Assembly: GCA_041750795.1 (NCBI GenBank)
Contig: JBGSYQ010000215.1
Coordinates: 1 to 39,700, forward strand
DNA length: 39,700 nucleotides
Source: JTS-RE94 sp041750795
Lineage (GTDB): Bacteria; Planctomycetota; Planctomycetia; Pirellulales; PALSA-1355
Reading direction: 5' to 3'
In this document: positions 16,707 through 26,280 of the stretch, in pieces
Numbering within the stretch: position 1 is the stretch's first letter
How the letters are laid out: every line of letters begins with the position of its first letter
The notes under the pieces: generated by a model
The model's database searches: none
The model's input: the letters and a program-made list of their open reading frames with translations, nothing else
What the model was told of the DNA's origin: nothing
Program-made: the position numbers and the translations under genes

Positions 16707-19700
16707 TCAGTCTTTCGCGTCGATGGTGAAATCGCCCAGGTCGCGTTTCTGCCCGGCATTCACAGTGAATTCTTTGAGCAGGTGCGGTTTGTCGTTCTGC
16801 TGGCCATACAGGCGGTAGGTTGCGCCGGGAATGAGCGCAGCGAACGTGATGCGCCCTTGCTCGTCGGTTTTGGGCCAGGGGCGATAGTTCACACTATCGA
16901 CATTGGAAAGAAAATCTTCGTCCGCAGAAAGCTCGCCGCGCTTGGCGGCATCGTAGTCATACGTGTGCGCACCGGGAGTGACGACGACGAAAAGCGTGGG
17001 GTCGAAACCCGCGAGTGGGTTTCCTTCGGTGTCGATGTAGCGCGCGGTGGCCTGACCGCATGGCTTGAGCACGACGGTCTTTTCGGGCATTCCGGCCGTT
17101 AGGATCTCGGTCGCACCGAGGCGGCGCTCCTTGTCGAGGAAATAGACTGGGCACTCCTGACTGGCGGCGAGGCCGGAAATATCGAACGTATTGCCCGCGC
17201 GGGGTTGTGGCACCTCCCCGCCATATCCGCGCCAAAACGGTGAGTGCGGCATGACGAACAGGCGAGAGATGACCGACACCTTGTCGACCGGCTGTCCCTG
17301 TTCGTCGACGAGCTTGCCGGTGGTAGTTACGCTCGGTTCGAGGTGAATCGTCCGTTCGATCGAATCGGCGCCGACGGCTGGATCGACGCGCTCGATAGCG
17401 TTGGCGTAGTAGCGTCGCCCGCCCTTGGCTCCGCGACTGAGCTCGCGCTCCGAGATTTCACGAAGCACGTGTTTGTCCTGCGGGCCGTGCACGAGCAGTC
17501 GACCCGGCCCGGGCAGGACGACGATTTCGAACTTGCCCTCATCGTCGCTGAGTTGAATGCCCTGCCAACCGGTGAGGACATCCTCGGAGACGTTGGGATT
17601 GTGCGCGCTTTCGGGATGATACTGTATCGAGGCGCCAGCCACGGGCTGGTCGGTTCCGGCTTCGACGACCGTGCCACGCACCAGCACGCCGCGGCGCAAT
17701 TGTACGTCTACTTGCCGCACGCGATCGCCGGCGTTCCAGCGAATGCCATCCGACGGACCGGTTTCGCGCGCCAGATAGGGCGCGCCGTCGGGGGGATACG
17801 CGTTGACGCCGAAGCGAATGCCGGGACGCGGACTGATGCGGTAGCGTCCGTTTTCATCCGCTCTTCCGGCAACCGAGACCATCGATCCAAAGGGCTCCTG
17901 CTGGCTGGCCCAAATGGTCAATCGCGCGCCGGCGGCCGGCTCTCCAGTGTCCTGATACGTAACGGTTCCCTCGAAGAGCTGCGCCGGTGAAAGCGGAAGC
18001 ACCGCTTCTTCGCCAGGTTTGGTGTTGAACACCAGCGCACGATAAGTTCCATCGCGCTGGCCGCGCTGTTCGGACATGCCGGTGTTCAGGGCGACATCCT
18101 GAGGCGCGAAATGATCATCGCCTTCCACGATGAGAAATGTGCCGTATCCGGCGGGAATGCCAACCAGCGTGAAGCGGCCTTGCTCGTCGGAGACCAGCGG
18201 CTGGAACCAGGCCTGCGGGATCACTTCACCGCTGTAACCAACGCCGTCTCGAATGCGCTCGCCATCGGTCGTAGTCTTCATGAGCGAGCGAACGGCCAGA
18301 CGTACGTTGCCGGCCGGAAGTCCCTCGATATTCACGAGTCGGCCGCGGATGGGCTCTTCGATCGCCAGCGCCAGCGGGATTTCGTTCGACATTGCGTCGA
18401 GGTCGACTTGCTTCCAGCCAATGCCATAACCATCCTTCCGCGCGAGCAGATTGGCATAACGATGCGATTTGGAACTGACGCCGCTAAGGGTCAATTGGTA
18501 GGCGCCGCTTGCGTCGGCGATTCCTTCGGCCAGAACCTCGCCTCGGTGCGAAAGGTCGCCGCCCCGCTGCAATTCCGTTCGCATTGCGACCAGCGCCACG
18601 TGCGCGCCGCCGGCCGCCTGCCCATCAGGAAGCGTGATGCGGCCGACCACGGTTGCTTGTGAAGGTTGCGAGGAAGTCGCGGCCCGGCTCGTCAGATCTA
18701 GGCCTTTCAATTCACCCGCGGTCTTGTCGCGCAACTTCGCCGTCTGCGACGCGTCGAGCTTTGTCTCGTTGGTCAGGTCTCCCAGCTCGAAGGTCGCACC
18801 TGCTTCGGCACGGCACACGGCCGAAAAGTCGGAACCGTTTTTCGAATAGTGCCAGACGCGGCAGGTCGTTCCGGGCGCTAGTATGGCTTCGAAGCGGCCG
18901 TCCTCGTCGGTGGCAGTGCCCACCAGCGGGCGATGCCAGGTGTCGGACTTGTCGACGGTAACATTGATGGGCAACTCGGCAACTGGCTTGCCGTCCTCAT
19001 CGACCACGCGGCCGTGGGCCACCGCACACGGCTCGAGCTCGACGGTCATTGTTTCGCCCCCTGTTATCATCACGGCTTTGCCGATGCGTCGATCGGCTTG
19101 AATGAAGACGACTGCCCGAGTCTCATTCGGTTGCAAACCGATGATGGTGACGGTCGAATCGTCGAGCGGTCCTTCCAGACTCGGCGGTGCATTGCGGCTG
19201 AGCACATGAACACCTTTGACCGGCTGTCCCTGGGCATCGACCAGGCGGACTGCTCGCGTCAGGCCCTTGGTCAGTTGCAGATCGATGGTCGTGTCATCAG
19301 CGGACTTCGCCAAGTCGACTTCCCGAAGCGCGTGATAGCCGGTCACCACCCACGGATCGTAAGTGTTGAGTTGTCCATTTTTTTGCACCAGGTGCTCAGG
19401 AACCATGTCACGGCTCAGGCTGGCATAGATTTTCTTGTCTTCGTCGCGGGCGATTGCCGCCAGGATGCCGGGGCCGGGAATCGCCAACACGCGGAACGAG
19501 CCATCGTCGGAAGTGTGGTAGCGCTGGCTAGGAACACTACCTGTGATCTCCGGGCGATAGTTGGGATAATCCTTCGCGAATTCATTATCGCGCAGGGGCA
19601 GGTATTCCACGTTCGCATTCTTGATCGGTTCGCCCGTATGTTGGTCGGTAACCTTGCCGACAATCCATTGGCCGCGGTGCAGCACGAAATCGAGCGCGAG

Positions 19701-22700
19701 GGGCTCGATGCCGGAAATCTTGTCGAGATTCTTTTCGGTGGGGAAGTAGGGCTCATTGGGGCTGGGGTTGACTTCGATGCGGTGTCCGCCGCCGGTCGGC
19801 GCGCCGATGAGCGAGTAGCGCCCCTCGCCATCGGTGCGAGTCGTCAAAAAGTCCTCCTGTGAAAAGCGGCTGCCGGCGAATTGATTGACACGGACTTCTA
19901 GGTCAGCCAGCGGTTGGCCCGATTTGGCGTCGGTGACCGTGCCGGAAATGGGTTGTGTCGGTTCGGCAACGAATTGAAACTCTTCGCCGAAATAGGTTCC
20001 CGTGCGGACGCCCATCGACTCAAAGGGCTTCGCAGCAACGGGCGCCATGTCCCGCACGACGACGTGCGCGTAGCACTTTGCAATAGCGGGGCTTTCCAAT
20101 TCCAGAACGGCCAACTGATTGGAACCGAGTCCTTGCAACTGAAACTGGCCCTCCTCGTCCGTCGAAGTGTTGGCCGGGAGCGCCAGGGAACCGTGCTGCA
20201 GGAACCTGTCGCGCCAGAGCGCGGGATACGCGGCGGCGTAGGGTGATTTGGTGGTGGGAGACGCACTAAAGCTGTTGTTGTAGTAGTCGTCGACGTTGGC
20301 CGGTGGCGACTTTTCTTTCGCTTCCTTGAGCCAGTCTAGCAAAGCGCGGTCGCTTTCCGGCCGCCGCAGATTGTGGACTCGTACGTGAACGCCTGAAACG
20401 GGATTGCCTTCCAGGTCAACGACGCGACCGCGAACGATTTGTGCGCCGGTCAATGTCAAGTTCGTTGGCTGTTTGTCGTCGACGTTCTTTTGTACCTGGT
20501 CGTCCGTCTGCCATGCCGGCGCCAGGCCAGGGGCGAACGCGGCAACGTGCCAGCCGAGCGAAAGCCGTGGCGGGTCGGGGTGACTGGTCGAGAACGTCAA
20601 CTCATAGTTTCCCTGGTCGTCGCTCTTATCCTCGGCAACGATCGTGTAGTCGAAGTGCGAAGAGGGATGCTGGACATGCCGGGTCAGCATCCAAGCGGCA
20701 TAAACCGAGGCCCCCGCAACCGGACTGCCATCGTCTCCCAGCACACGGCCCTGCACCGTGATCTTGCCGTCGCGTGCGGCGGCCGGTTTGTCGGCTTGAG
20801 CCGCGGCGTCGGACTTGGGCGGTTCGACAACCTTGCTGGAGTTATTAGTCTCTGGAGTCATCAGGACGCCGGTCAATCCAGGCCGCTTGTCGCTGGTGAT
20901 GTCGATCTGGCCCAGATCGATCGTTTCGCCGCTGCGTGCGACGACGTTGATCAGCGCTTGGGCGACGATTTGGTCATTGACTCGTCCGTTTTGTCTCACG
21001 GGAGCCGAGACGTGGGCGCTGTATTTCATCCCGCCGACCAGCCCATCGAGCCGAAAGCGGCCTTGCTCCTCGACAGGAATATTAGTCGGATTGGCTTTGA
21101 GCTCGGGATGAGGCGGCCAGATGGCAACGCGGTCGTCGTCGCGAAGCGCTTCGAGATTGGGCAACAGTGTCGCGTCGCCGGCCGGTGCGCCATCGGCATC
21201 CACGAGTTGCCCGGTGATGCTGCCCGCGGGTTGTAGCTTGATCTCGACCGGCTCGCGGTTGGAGCTGTCGGCCATCACCGCGCCGGAGAGGTTGCGCTGA
21301 CGATGGTAGATGAATATTTTGCGCCGTTCGTCGGGCTTTAGACCGGTTACGACGAACTGCGCGGAGTCTTGTTGTTTCCAACCCCAGTTCGTTTCGGCAT
21401 TGTAGGCGCGGTAGCCAGTGACCGGTTTCCCGTCGGCATCGACCACGCGAATCGTGACGGGCGTGCTGCCGACGAGCGGCATATCGGCGCGAATCGTCAT
21501 TTGCCCGGCAGTGGGATGCACTTCGACGACGCGCTGGTAGTTGGAAGGAATCAAGCGAGAAGGCTGCGTGCGGAAGTAAGGCAAGGAGCCTTCATGTTGG
21601 TATCCCGCGATCGATTCAGCACCGTATCCGCGGGGATACTGCTCGATGCCGTCGCGATCGTGGCTGGAGCCGTCGTAGCGATAGGCCAGGATTCCGCGGG
21701 CAGGCAGCACGGGCACTCGAAATTCGCCGTTGGGATTCGTCCAAAACTGACCGTCGATGAACGCTTCGTCGAGGCCGGGAAAATCGGCCCGCAGTTGATC
21801 GCTGTCGAAGTAGTAATAGGAGATCTCACCAGTGAACGGCCTGCCCGATTGCGAATCGAACACACGTCCCTCGGCCCAGACACCGCGTCTTAAGCGGAAG
21901 TCGTGTACCGCCTCGGCGCCGGAGTTGGAAGTGTCCACCTGCACGCCGGCGGCAATATATGGCTGGTCTCCCATGGTGAAAGCGACCAGGCCGTTTTCGT
22001 TTCCCATCGGCAGTCCGGTAATTCGATAGCGACCTTGCGCATCGGTGTGCGCGGCGAACTCCTCACGTTCGCGGATGGACCACAATTCATTGCCGTGAAT
22101 CAGGTAGGCGCGCACCATGGCATCCGCGATCGGCTGGCCGCTGTCGAAATCCGTCACGATGCCGGTGACGGGGTTCGAGGGGCCGGCGACGTGCAGAATG
22201 TCTCGAGGATACACCTTGCGAACGTCGCCATCGCCGGTGTGGCGTTCGGGGAGCACTTCGATCACTTCGCCGGGTTCGTTGCGCGCCAGGATGTCGGCCG
22301 ACTCGACGTGCTCTCCTTCCACGAGCAACTGGAACATCCGGTCGGTGCCCACGTCGTGAATTTCGAATCGACCCTGGCCGTCGGTTTTGGCCATCGGCAG
22401 TACATGCCGCAACGGCGGAGGTTCGATGACGTTGACCAAGGCTGCGACGCGTACGCGCCACAGAGCGCTGTCCTTGTCTCGGGCTTCCTCTTCGGAAAGA
22501 AAGGATTGAATGAAGTGATTATCCTTGTCGACGTACCAGCGGATGCGCACCATGGCATCTTTCACCGGCTGGCCGTCGATGTCGACGATTTGACCGCGCA
22601 GCGTGTTGCCCGCGAGGGGCAGCTTGACGGTAACGCCTCTACTGCCCGAAGTAGCGGGAGGTAGTGTGCCCGAGAGCGAGTTCGATCGCTCGGTCTCTTG

Positions 22701-24317
22701 CCGCAGGCCATGGGGAGATGTGACAACAAACCCATGCCCGGATGCGCGCACGACGATTCGATCGTGATACTCCCAGCCCAACGGCCCGTCGGCTTCGGCG
22801 CCAACCGGCGGCAGCTCGAAGTTGAATTCTCCCGCACCGTCACTCTCAGCGACGAGTTGCGGCGACATCGGCTCGAGCTCGAGCACTCGAGAGCGGAACC
22901 AGTAGAACCTGGCTCCAGCGACTGGTTTACCATCCGCGCCGAGTACCACGCCCGCAAGCGAGCTTTCCTCGGCGGCCGTTGTGGGCTTCGTGTCTGTGTC
23001 TCGGTCGCTCTCCTGCGAGCTGATACCCGGCGCTTCATCTTGCGTGGCGGTGCTTGGCACCTGGGCGACGGAGTCACTGGGGCCAACGCCGACCAACCCG
23101 GCGATCAGCGTACCCAACAGCCCAGCGACCAGCACCACGAACAAAAGCACGCTACCGACGCGGGTTGAGAGCGACCGCGACGTGTCCATGATACGTTGCA
23201 CGCGCTTGGCGAGCATCGAGCGCAGCGACACGATGCCGACTCCGGCCGGCGCAACCGGGGCGGTGGACAGCTCGGCGATGTCGACCAGACGATGGGCGTA
23301 TTGCTGGCGATCGCCGCCGAATTGCACGACGTAGTCGTCACACACCTCTTCGGCCGCCGATTCTAGGCGGCGCGAAAGCATCCAAAGCAGTGGTTGAAAA
23401 AAGAACAACGACAGCGCCAGTTGTCGCAACAAATTCCAATGACAATCGCGGCGCACCAGGTGTGCCAACTCGTGCACCAGTACGTCGCGCATCGAGAGAC
23501 CGATGTCTTCATCGGGGAGCAGGATCACCGCTTGGCGCAGTCCTGCCAGGCAAGGGCTGGGCAGGTAGGGAGTGCGAAGCACTTGCGGCGCACGTACTCC
23601 GAGCAAATTCGACAGCTCGCGGCAAGCCTGCTGCGTCATGTCCTCAGCCGGCACAGCCCGACGACACAAGCGCGACAATTGCCACCAGGCCGTTGCCAAT
23701 CGCCCAATCCACACGGCGCAAAGCAACAGCCAGAGAGCGCAGATTGCCAAGGCGGTCCAGCCGGAATTGTGCACAGAGAGCGCCGCTGGCGCTGCGACCG
23801 GCTGAGTGCCTGACCCGGGTTCTGGCTCGACGGATGTTGCTGCGTGGGTTGCTTCCTGCGCGGGAGGGCCAGCGATTTCTTGCGGCAAGAGCTGCTGGAG
23901 CGGCAGCGTCGGCGCATCAAGCCGGTCCGCCTCGGTCGTGGTATCGATCTGCTGCGGAGGAGTTTCGGGATCGATCGGTTGCGCCGGAAGCCGCTCCAAT
24001 GGTTCCGGCGCGGGAAGTGCATTTGGTGTCGCCTCGACGGTTGCCACGGCGAGCGTCCAGGGCTCGGGCAGAGCGACAGACCACCCGGAGACTCCGGCCA
24101 GCCAGAGCGCCATGCTGGCAATCGGGCACAGAAGCACGGCTGCCAACGTGGTGCGATAGACGGCCGACTGAACGGCTGAGCCGCGCTGCTGGAGCAAGCG
24201 TCCCCCGAGAAGCCCCAACGCGATCAGCAGCGTGGACTGCAAAACCCAGTTGAGTGCGAGCTCGACGACGGTCGTCGCCGCGGTCAATAGCGCCATCTGC
24301 GAATGAAGCCAACTCAT
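16707..24317 (-). CDS. Giant BlaR1-like M56 metallopeptidase with 18 carboxypeptidase-regulatory-like modules
   Basis: At 2536 residues this is several times the size of BlaR1 (about 600). The N-terminal region has membrane helices near residues 15-40, 50-75 and 185-210, the M56 zinc motif HELAH (282-286), downstream AAEEVCDDY (321-329) with the metal-binding Glu, and a fourth helix near 390-410. The penicillin-binding sensor of BlaR1 is absent. Instead about 2100 exported residues form three super-repeats (about 452-1144, 1186-1852, 1887-2536). Each has six beta-sandwich modules with G(R/T)V-x-D-xx-G-x-P-(V/L)-x-(G/D) signatures. The BlaI-type repressor gene lies 10 nt upstream. Probably a sensor that cleaves the repressor on an envelope signal; the ligand is unknown. 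Confidence 0.93.
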   Translation of the reverse strand: MSWLHSQMALLTAATTVVELALNWVLQSTLLIALGLLGGRLLQQRGSAVQSAVYRTTLAAVLLCPIASMALWLAGVSGWSVALPEPWTLAVATVEATPNALPAPEPLERLPAQPIDPETPPQQIDTTTEADRLDAPTLPLQQLLPQEIAGPPAQEATHAATSVEPEPGSGTQPVAAPAALSVHNSGWTALAICALWLLLCAVWIGRLATAWWQLSRLCRRAVPAEDMTQQACRELSNLLGVRAPQVLRTPYLPSPCLAGLRQAVILLPDEDIGLSMRDVLVHELAHLVRRDCHWNLLRQLALSLFFFQPLLWMLSRRLESAAEEVCDDYVVQFGGDRQQYAHRLVDIAELSTAPVAPAGVGIVSLRSMLAKRVQRIMDTSRSLSTRVGSVLLFVVLVAGLLGTLIAGLVGVGPSDSVAQVPSTATQDEAPGISSQESDRDTDTKPTTAAEESSLAGVVLGADGKPVAGARFYWFRSRVLELEPMSPQLVAESDGAGEFNFELPPVGAEADGPLGWEYHDRIVVRASGHGFVVTSPHGLRQETERSNSLSGTLPPATSGSRGVTVKLPLAGNTLRGQIVDIDGQPVKDAMVRIRWYVDKDNHFIQSFLSEEEARDKDSALWRVRVAALVNVIEPPPLRHVLPMAKTDGQGRFEIHDVGTDRMFQLLVEGEHVESADILARNEPGEVIEVLPERHTGDGDVRKVYPRDILHVAGPSNPVTGIVTDFDSGQPIADAMVRAYLIHGNELWSIREREEFAAHTDAQGRYRITGLPMGNENGLVAFTMGDQPYIAAGVQVDTSNSGAEAVHDFRLRRGVWAEGRVFDSQSGRPFTGEISYYYFDSDQLRADFPGLDEAFIDGQFWTNPNGEFRVPVLPARGILAYRYDGSSHDRDGIEQYPRGYGAESIAGYQHEGSLPYFRTQPSRLIPSNYQRVVEVHPTAGQMTIRADMPLVGSTPVTIRVVDADGKPVTGYRAYNAETNWGWKQQDSAQFVVTGLKPDERRKIFIYHRQRNLSGAVMADSSNREPVEIKLQPAGSITGQLVDADGAPAGDATLLPNLEALRDDDRVAIWPPHPELKANPTNIPVEEQGRFRLDGLVGGMKYSAHVSAPVRQNGRVNDQIVAQALINVVARSGETIDLGQIDITSDKRPGLTGVLMTPETNNSSKVVEPPKSDAAAQADKPAAARDGKITVQGRVLGDDGSPVAGASVYAAWMLTRHVQHPSSHFDYTIVAEDKSDDQGNYELTFSTSHPDPPRLSLGWHVAAFAPGLAPAWQTDDQVQKNVDDKQPTNLTLTGAQIVRGRVVDLEGNPVSGVHVRVHNLRRPESDRALLDWLKEAKEKSPPANVDDYYNNSFSASPTTKSPYAAAYPALWRDRFLQHGSLALPANTSTDEEGQFQLQGLGSNQLAVLELESPAIAKCYAHVVVRDMAPVAAKPFESMGVRTGTYFGEEFQFVAEPTQPISGTVTDAKSGQPLADLEVRVNQFAGSRFSQEDFLTTRTDGEGRYSLIGAPTGGGHRIEVNPSPNEPYFPTEKNLDKISGIEPLALDFVLHRGQWIVGKVTDQHTGEPIKNANVEYLPLRDNEFAKDYPNYRPEITGSVPSQRYHTSDDGSFRVLAIPGPGILAAIARDEDKKIYASLSRDMVPEHLVQKNGQLNTYDPWVVTGYHALREVDLAKSADDTTIDLQLTKGLTRAVRLVDAQGQPVKGVHVLSRNAPPSLEGPLDDSTVTIIGLQPNETRAVVFIQADRRIGKAVMITGGETMTVELEPCAVAHGRVVDEDGKPVAELPINVTVDKSDTWHRPLVGTATDEDGRFEAILAPGTTCRVWHYSKNGSDFSAVCRAEAGATFELGDLTNETKLDASQTAKLRDKTAGELKGLDLTSRAATSSQPSQATVVGRITLPDGQAAGGAHVALVAMRTELQRGGDLSHRGEVLAEGIADASGAYQLTLSGVSSKSHRYANLLARKDGYGIGWKQVDLDAMSNEIPLALAIEEPIRGRLVNIEGLPAGNVRLAVRSLMKTTTDGERIRDGVGYSGEVIPQAWFQPLVSDEQGRFTLVGIPAGYGTFLIVEGDDHFAPQDVALNTGMSEQRGQRDGTYRALVFNTKPGEEAVLPLSPAQLFEGTVTYQDTGEPAAGARLTIWASQQEPFGSMVSVAGRADENGRYRISPRPGIRFGVNAYPPDGAPYLARETGPSDGIRWNAGDRVRQVDVQLRRGVLVRGTVVEAGTDQPVAGASIQYHPESAHNPNVSEDVLTGWQGIQLSDDEGKFEIVVLPGPGRLLVHGPQDKHVLREISERELSRGAKGGRRYYANAIERVDPAVGADSIERTIHLEPSVTTTGKLVDEQGQPVDKVSVISRLFVMPHSPFWRGYGGEVPQPRAGNTFDISGLAASQECPVYFLDKERRLGATEILTAGMPEKTVVLKPCGQATARYIDTEGNPLAGFDPTLFVVVTPGAHTYDYDAAKRGELSADEDFLSNVDSVNYRPWPKTDEQGRITFAALIPGATYRLYGQQNDKPHLLKEFTVNAGQKRDLGDFTIDAKD

Positions 24318-24327
24318 CGCGCACCTG

Positions 24328-24702
24328 TTATCTTTTGGCTCGGCGGTTGATCAACTTGCGTATTTCGTCGACTTCCTCTCGTGAAACTTCCTCGTTTTTC
24401 AACAGATGGGCGACGAGGCTGCTAGCCTTGCCCGCAAAGACGCGCTCCACGAGATCTCGCGTGGCGATGCGCTTGAATTTGTCTTCCGCGACGCGCGGAA
24501 AAAACACAAACGTTCGCCCGTCAGCCTCGTGTGCAACGGCCCCCTTCTCTTCCAGCCCACGCAACAGTGTCTGCACGGTGCTATGGGCGATCGGGTCGCT
24601 GGCGCTGATCGATTCGGTGATCCCCCGTGCCGTGGCGCGACCTTTTTCCCAAAGCACCTGCATGATCAGCAGCTGCACTCGTCCTAGTTGAGTGGCCCCC
24701 AT
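24328..24702 (-). CDS. BlaI/MecI-type transcriptional repressor
   Basis: The 124-residue winged-helix repressor of the BlaI/MecI/CopY family has LGRVQLLIMQVLWEKGRATA, then SDPIAHSTVQTLLRGLEEKGAV (recognition helix, about residues 34-55), HEADGRTFVFFP, and a C-terminal dimerisation helix. Proteolysis at the linker by the partner M56 peptidase is the known induction mechanism in BlaI systems. ATG 24702 gives the family N-terminus; an upstream ATG at 24726 is possible, and neither has a well-placed ribosome site. First gene of the operon with the M56 giant. Confidence 0.92.
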   Translation of the reverse strand: MGATQLGRVQLLIMQVLWEKGRATARGITESISASDPIAHSTVQTLLRGLEEKGAVAHEADGRTFVFFPRVAEDKFKRIATRDLVERVFAGKASSLVAHLLKNEEVSREEVDEIRKLINRRAKR

Positions 24703-24732
24703 AGTCAGGCGTGTCTCCCTTACCATAGATCG

Positions 24733-24773
24733 TTTAGTTGACTAAATCTAACGCACTAGATAGTCCGTGTCAA
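24733..24773 (-). promoter_or_regulatory. blaI-type promoter and operator
   Basis: On the minus strand a -35 TTGACA (24773-24768), exactly 17 nt of spacer and a -10 TAGATT (24750-24745) form a near-consensus sigma-70 promoter. A perfect dyad TTTAGT-TG-ACTAAA (24733-24746) overlaps the -10 end and the expected start site. This is suitable for autorepression by the adjacent BlaI-type protein. Confidence 0.8.
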
Positions 24774-25105
24774 TATGTTGGTTGACACTCGCGTTGGGTT
24801 CATCGCAACAAGCAACGTGGCAAAAACCTAGTCGGAAGTACCGTTTCGATCGCATCCTGGCACGCGTCGGTCCGACACACCGATGTAGGTCTTATCAATC
24901 GAAAACGTGGCTGCGCATGGCGGCCGTCTCAAGCGCGGCGAGTGATGAGGTTGGCCAGTCGCTCCTGCGACCAAGAGGTCGACGAGCCTTCTTGGCCTCC
25001 GTGACCCGTCAAACTCCCTCCATTTAGAGTCGGGCGTCAGTTGATGAGCCCGAGGCGTCGAATTCCGTGGACGAATTGACGTGAACCGAAAGCGCAGTCC
25101 ACGCT
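24774..25105. other. Intergenic stretch without a convincing gene
   Basis: About 330 nt between the blaI-type promoter and the end of kptA. Short frames on both strands lack ribosome sites and family motifs. A small dyad AAGCG-N7-CGCTT at about 25090-25106 follows the kptA stop, without a T tract. Confidence 0.5.
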
Positions 25106-25654
25106 TCACGAGATTTTCTCAAGATGCTCCGGCGGAACGTGTTCCGTCAGCCAGACGTGATTGCCGGTGACAAAAAACTCGTGGCCATTGGCGAACATTG
25201 ACTTGGCGTCAATGATCAGCAGCGCTGGTTTTCCGTGGCGCATCGCGACCTGAACCATCGTGTCTCGGTTCGTCGACATGTGGACGTGATGTCGGCAACC
25301 CTTGATCAGGCCGATTCGGAAAATCGATTCCAGGTTCTTTTCGGCGGTGCCGTGGTAGAGAACATCAGGCGGCGTAGCCGGCTCATATCCCAGATCAACT
25401 TTTACTGAATGACCTTGCCTGGCGCGGATGCTCAGTCGGTCCTTCGACAATTCGAAACGCTGCTTGTCGCTCTCGGCAACGATGGTCTCCAGGAGCTCGC
25501 GCGACAGCGTCCAGCCGGTTCGCTCAAACGCCGACAGCAACTCGTCGACCGATGCCCAACCGCCGTCGCCCAGCTGCAACCCGACCGAGTCCGGGCGGTG
25601 CCGGAGTACGTAACTCAAGCTTTTGCTGACGTTCTTTCGCGATATCGCGTCCAC
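25106..25654 (-). CDS. kptA: RNA 2'-phosphotransferase KptA/Tpt1
   Basis: The 182-residue protein matches KptA/Tpt1 throughout: SKSLSYVLRHRPDSVGL, GWASVDELL, RFELS.DRLSIRARQGHSVKVDLGYEP (about residues 70-95), LYHGT, HVHMSTN and the RHGKPALLIIDA core. These supply the conserved Arg/His residues that bind NAD and the RNA phosphate. The enzyme moves an RNA 2'-phosphate onto NAD+, releasing nicotinamide and ADP-ribose 1"-2" cyclic phosphate. GTG 25654 has AAAGGA 8 nt upstream and gives the family N-terminus. Last gene of the nrtR operon, 31 nt after the Nudix gene; its products would feed the PncA and ADP-ribose steps encoded upstream. Confidence 0.93.
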   Translation of the reverse strand: MDAISRKNVSKSLSYVLRHRPDSVGLQLGDGGWASVDELLSAFERTGWTLSRELLETIVAESDKQRFELSKDRLSIRARQGHSVKVDLGYEPATPPDVLYHGTAEKNLESIFRIGLIKGCRHHVHMSTNRDTMVQVAMRHGKPALLIIDAKSMFANGHEFFVTGNHVWLTEHVPPEHLEKIS

Positions 25655-25685
25655 GGGTTGATTCCTTTGCGCGCGGCGCCGAGAT

Positions 25686-26222
25686 TCAGGTTCGCTGCTT
25701 GAAGTGTACTTGCGCGGCGTACAGGCCGGCGAAGAGCTTGAGATCGGCAGCAGCGCGTCGTGCTCGCAGCCAGCGGACGACGTCATCCACCGCGACCTCG
25801 TGAACTGTGATCCGTTCGTTGTCATCGCCTCCGCCCGGTCCGTGCTTCGTCACGCCCTCCGCCAGGAACAGGACGATGGACTCATCGGTGAGTCCCGGCG
25901 ACGAATACCCGCTGCCGAGCTCGGTCCAACGTGTCGCGGCATAACCCGTTTCTTCCAGCAGCTCTCGCTTGGCGGCCTCGACAAGCGGTTCGTCTTCTGC
26001 CGTCGCAAGATCGCCTGCCAGGCCCGCCGGCAATTCGAAAATGGTTCGTCCAACGGGCGGACGATATTGTTCCACCAAAACAACATTTCGCGCATCAGTT
26101 ATGGCAACGATGCCAACAGCGGGCCGGCAGGTGTTCCGCGTGACGAACTCCCAGTGGCCGCGAGCTACCATGGAAATGTGCTGACCCTGATAGAGGGCGA
26201 TCCGTTCGTTTTCTTCGGCCAT
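25686..26222 (-). CDS. Nudix hydrolase, ADP-ribose pyrophosphatase-like
   Basis: The 178-residue protein resembles ADP-ribose pyrophosphatases (NudF/YffH type). It has VVLVEQYRPPVGRTIFELPAG upstream of the Nudix box, and the box core AKRELLEETGY with its metal-binding Glu residues. The spacing between the box Gly and first Glu is about two residues longer than the classic pattern. SSPGLTDE follows, typical of ADPRases. Expected reaction: ADP-ribose to AMP and ribose-5-phosphate. ATG 26222 is preceded by AGGA at short spacing; ATG 26234, or an ATG at 26297 overlapping the upstream gene, are alternatives. Sits between the vault-like gene and kptA. Confidence 0.9.
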   Translation of the reverse strand: MAEENERIALYQGQHISMVARGHWEFVTRNTCRPAVGIVAITDARNVVLVEQYRPPVGRTIFELPAGLAGDLATAEDEPLVEAAKRELLEETGYAATRWTELGSGYSSPGLTDESIVLFLAEGVTKHGPGGGDDNERITVHEVAVDDVVRWLRARRAAADLKLFAGLYAAQVHFKQRT

Positions 26223-26280
26223 GACATCCTGCATTTCGTGCGGGCAGATTCGGTTCAGCAAACGATACACAAGTCTGCTG

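Noticed and set aside
24767..25109. Short frames on both strands between the blaI-type promoter and kptA
   Set aside because: No ribosome sites or family features; one overlaps the promoter and the other overlaps the end of kptA.
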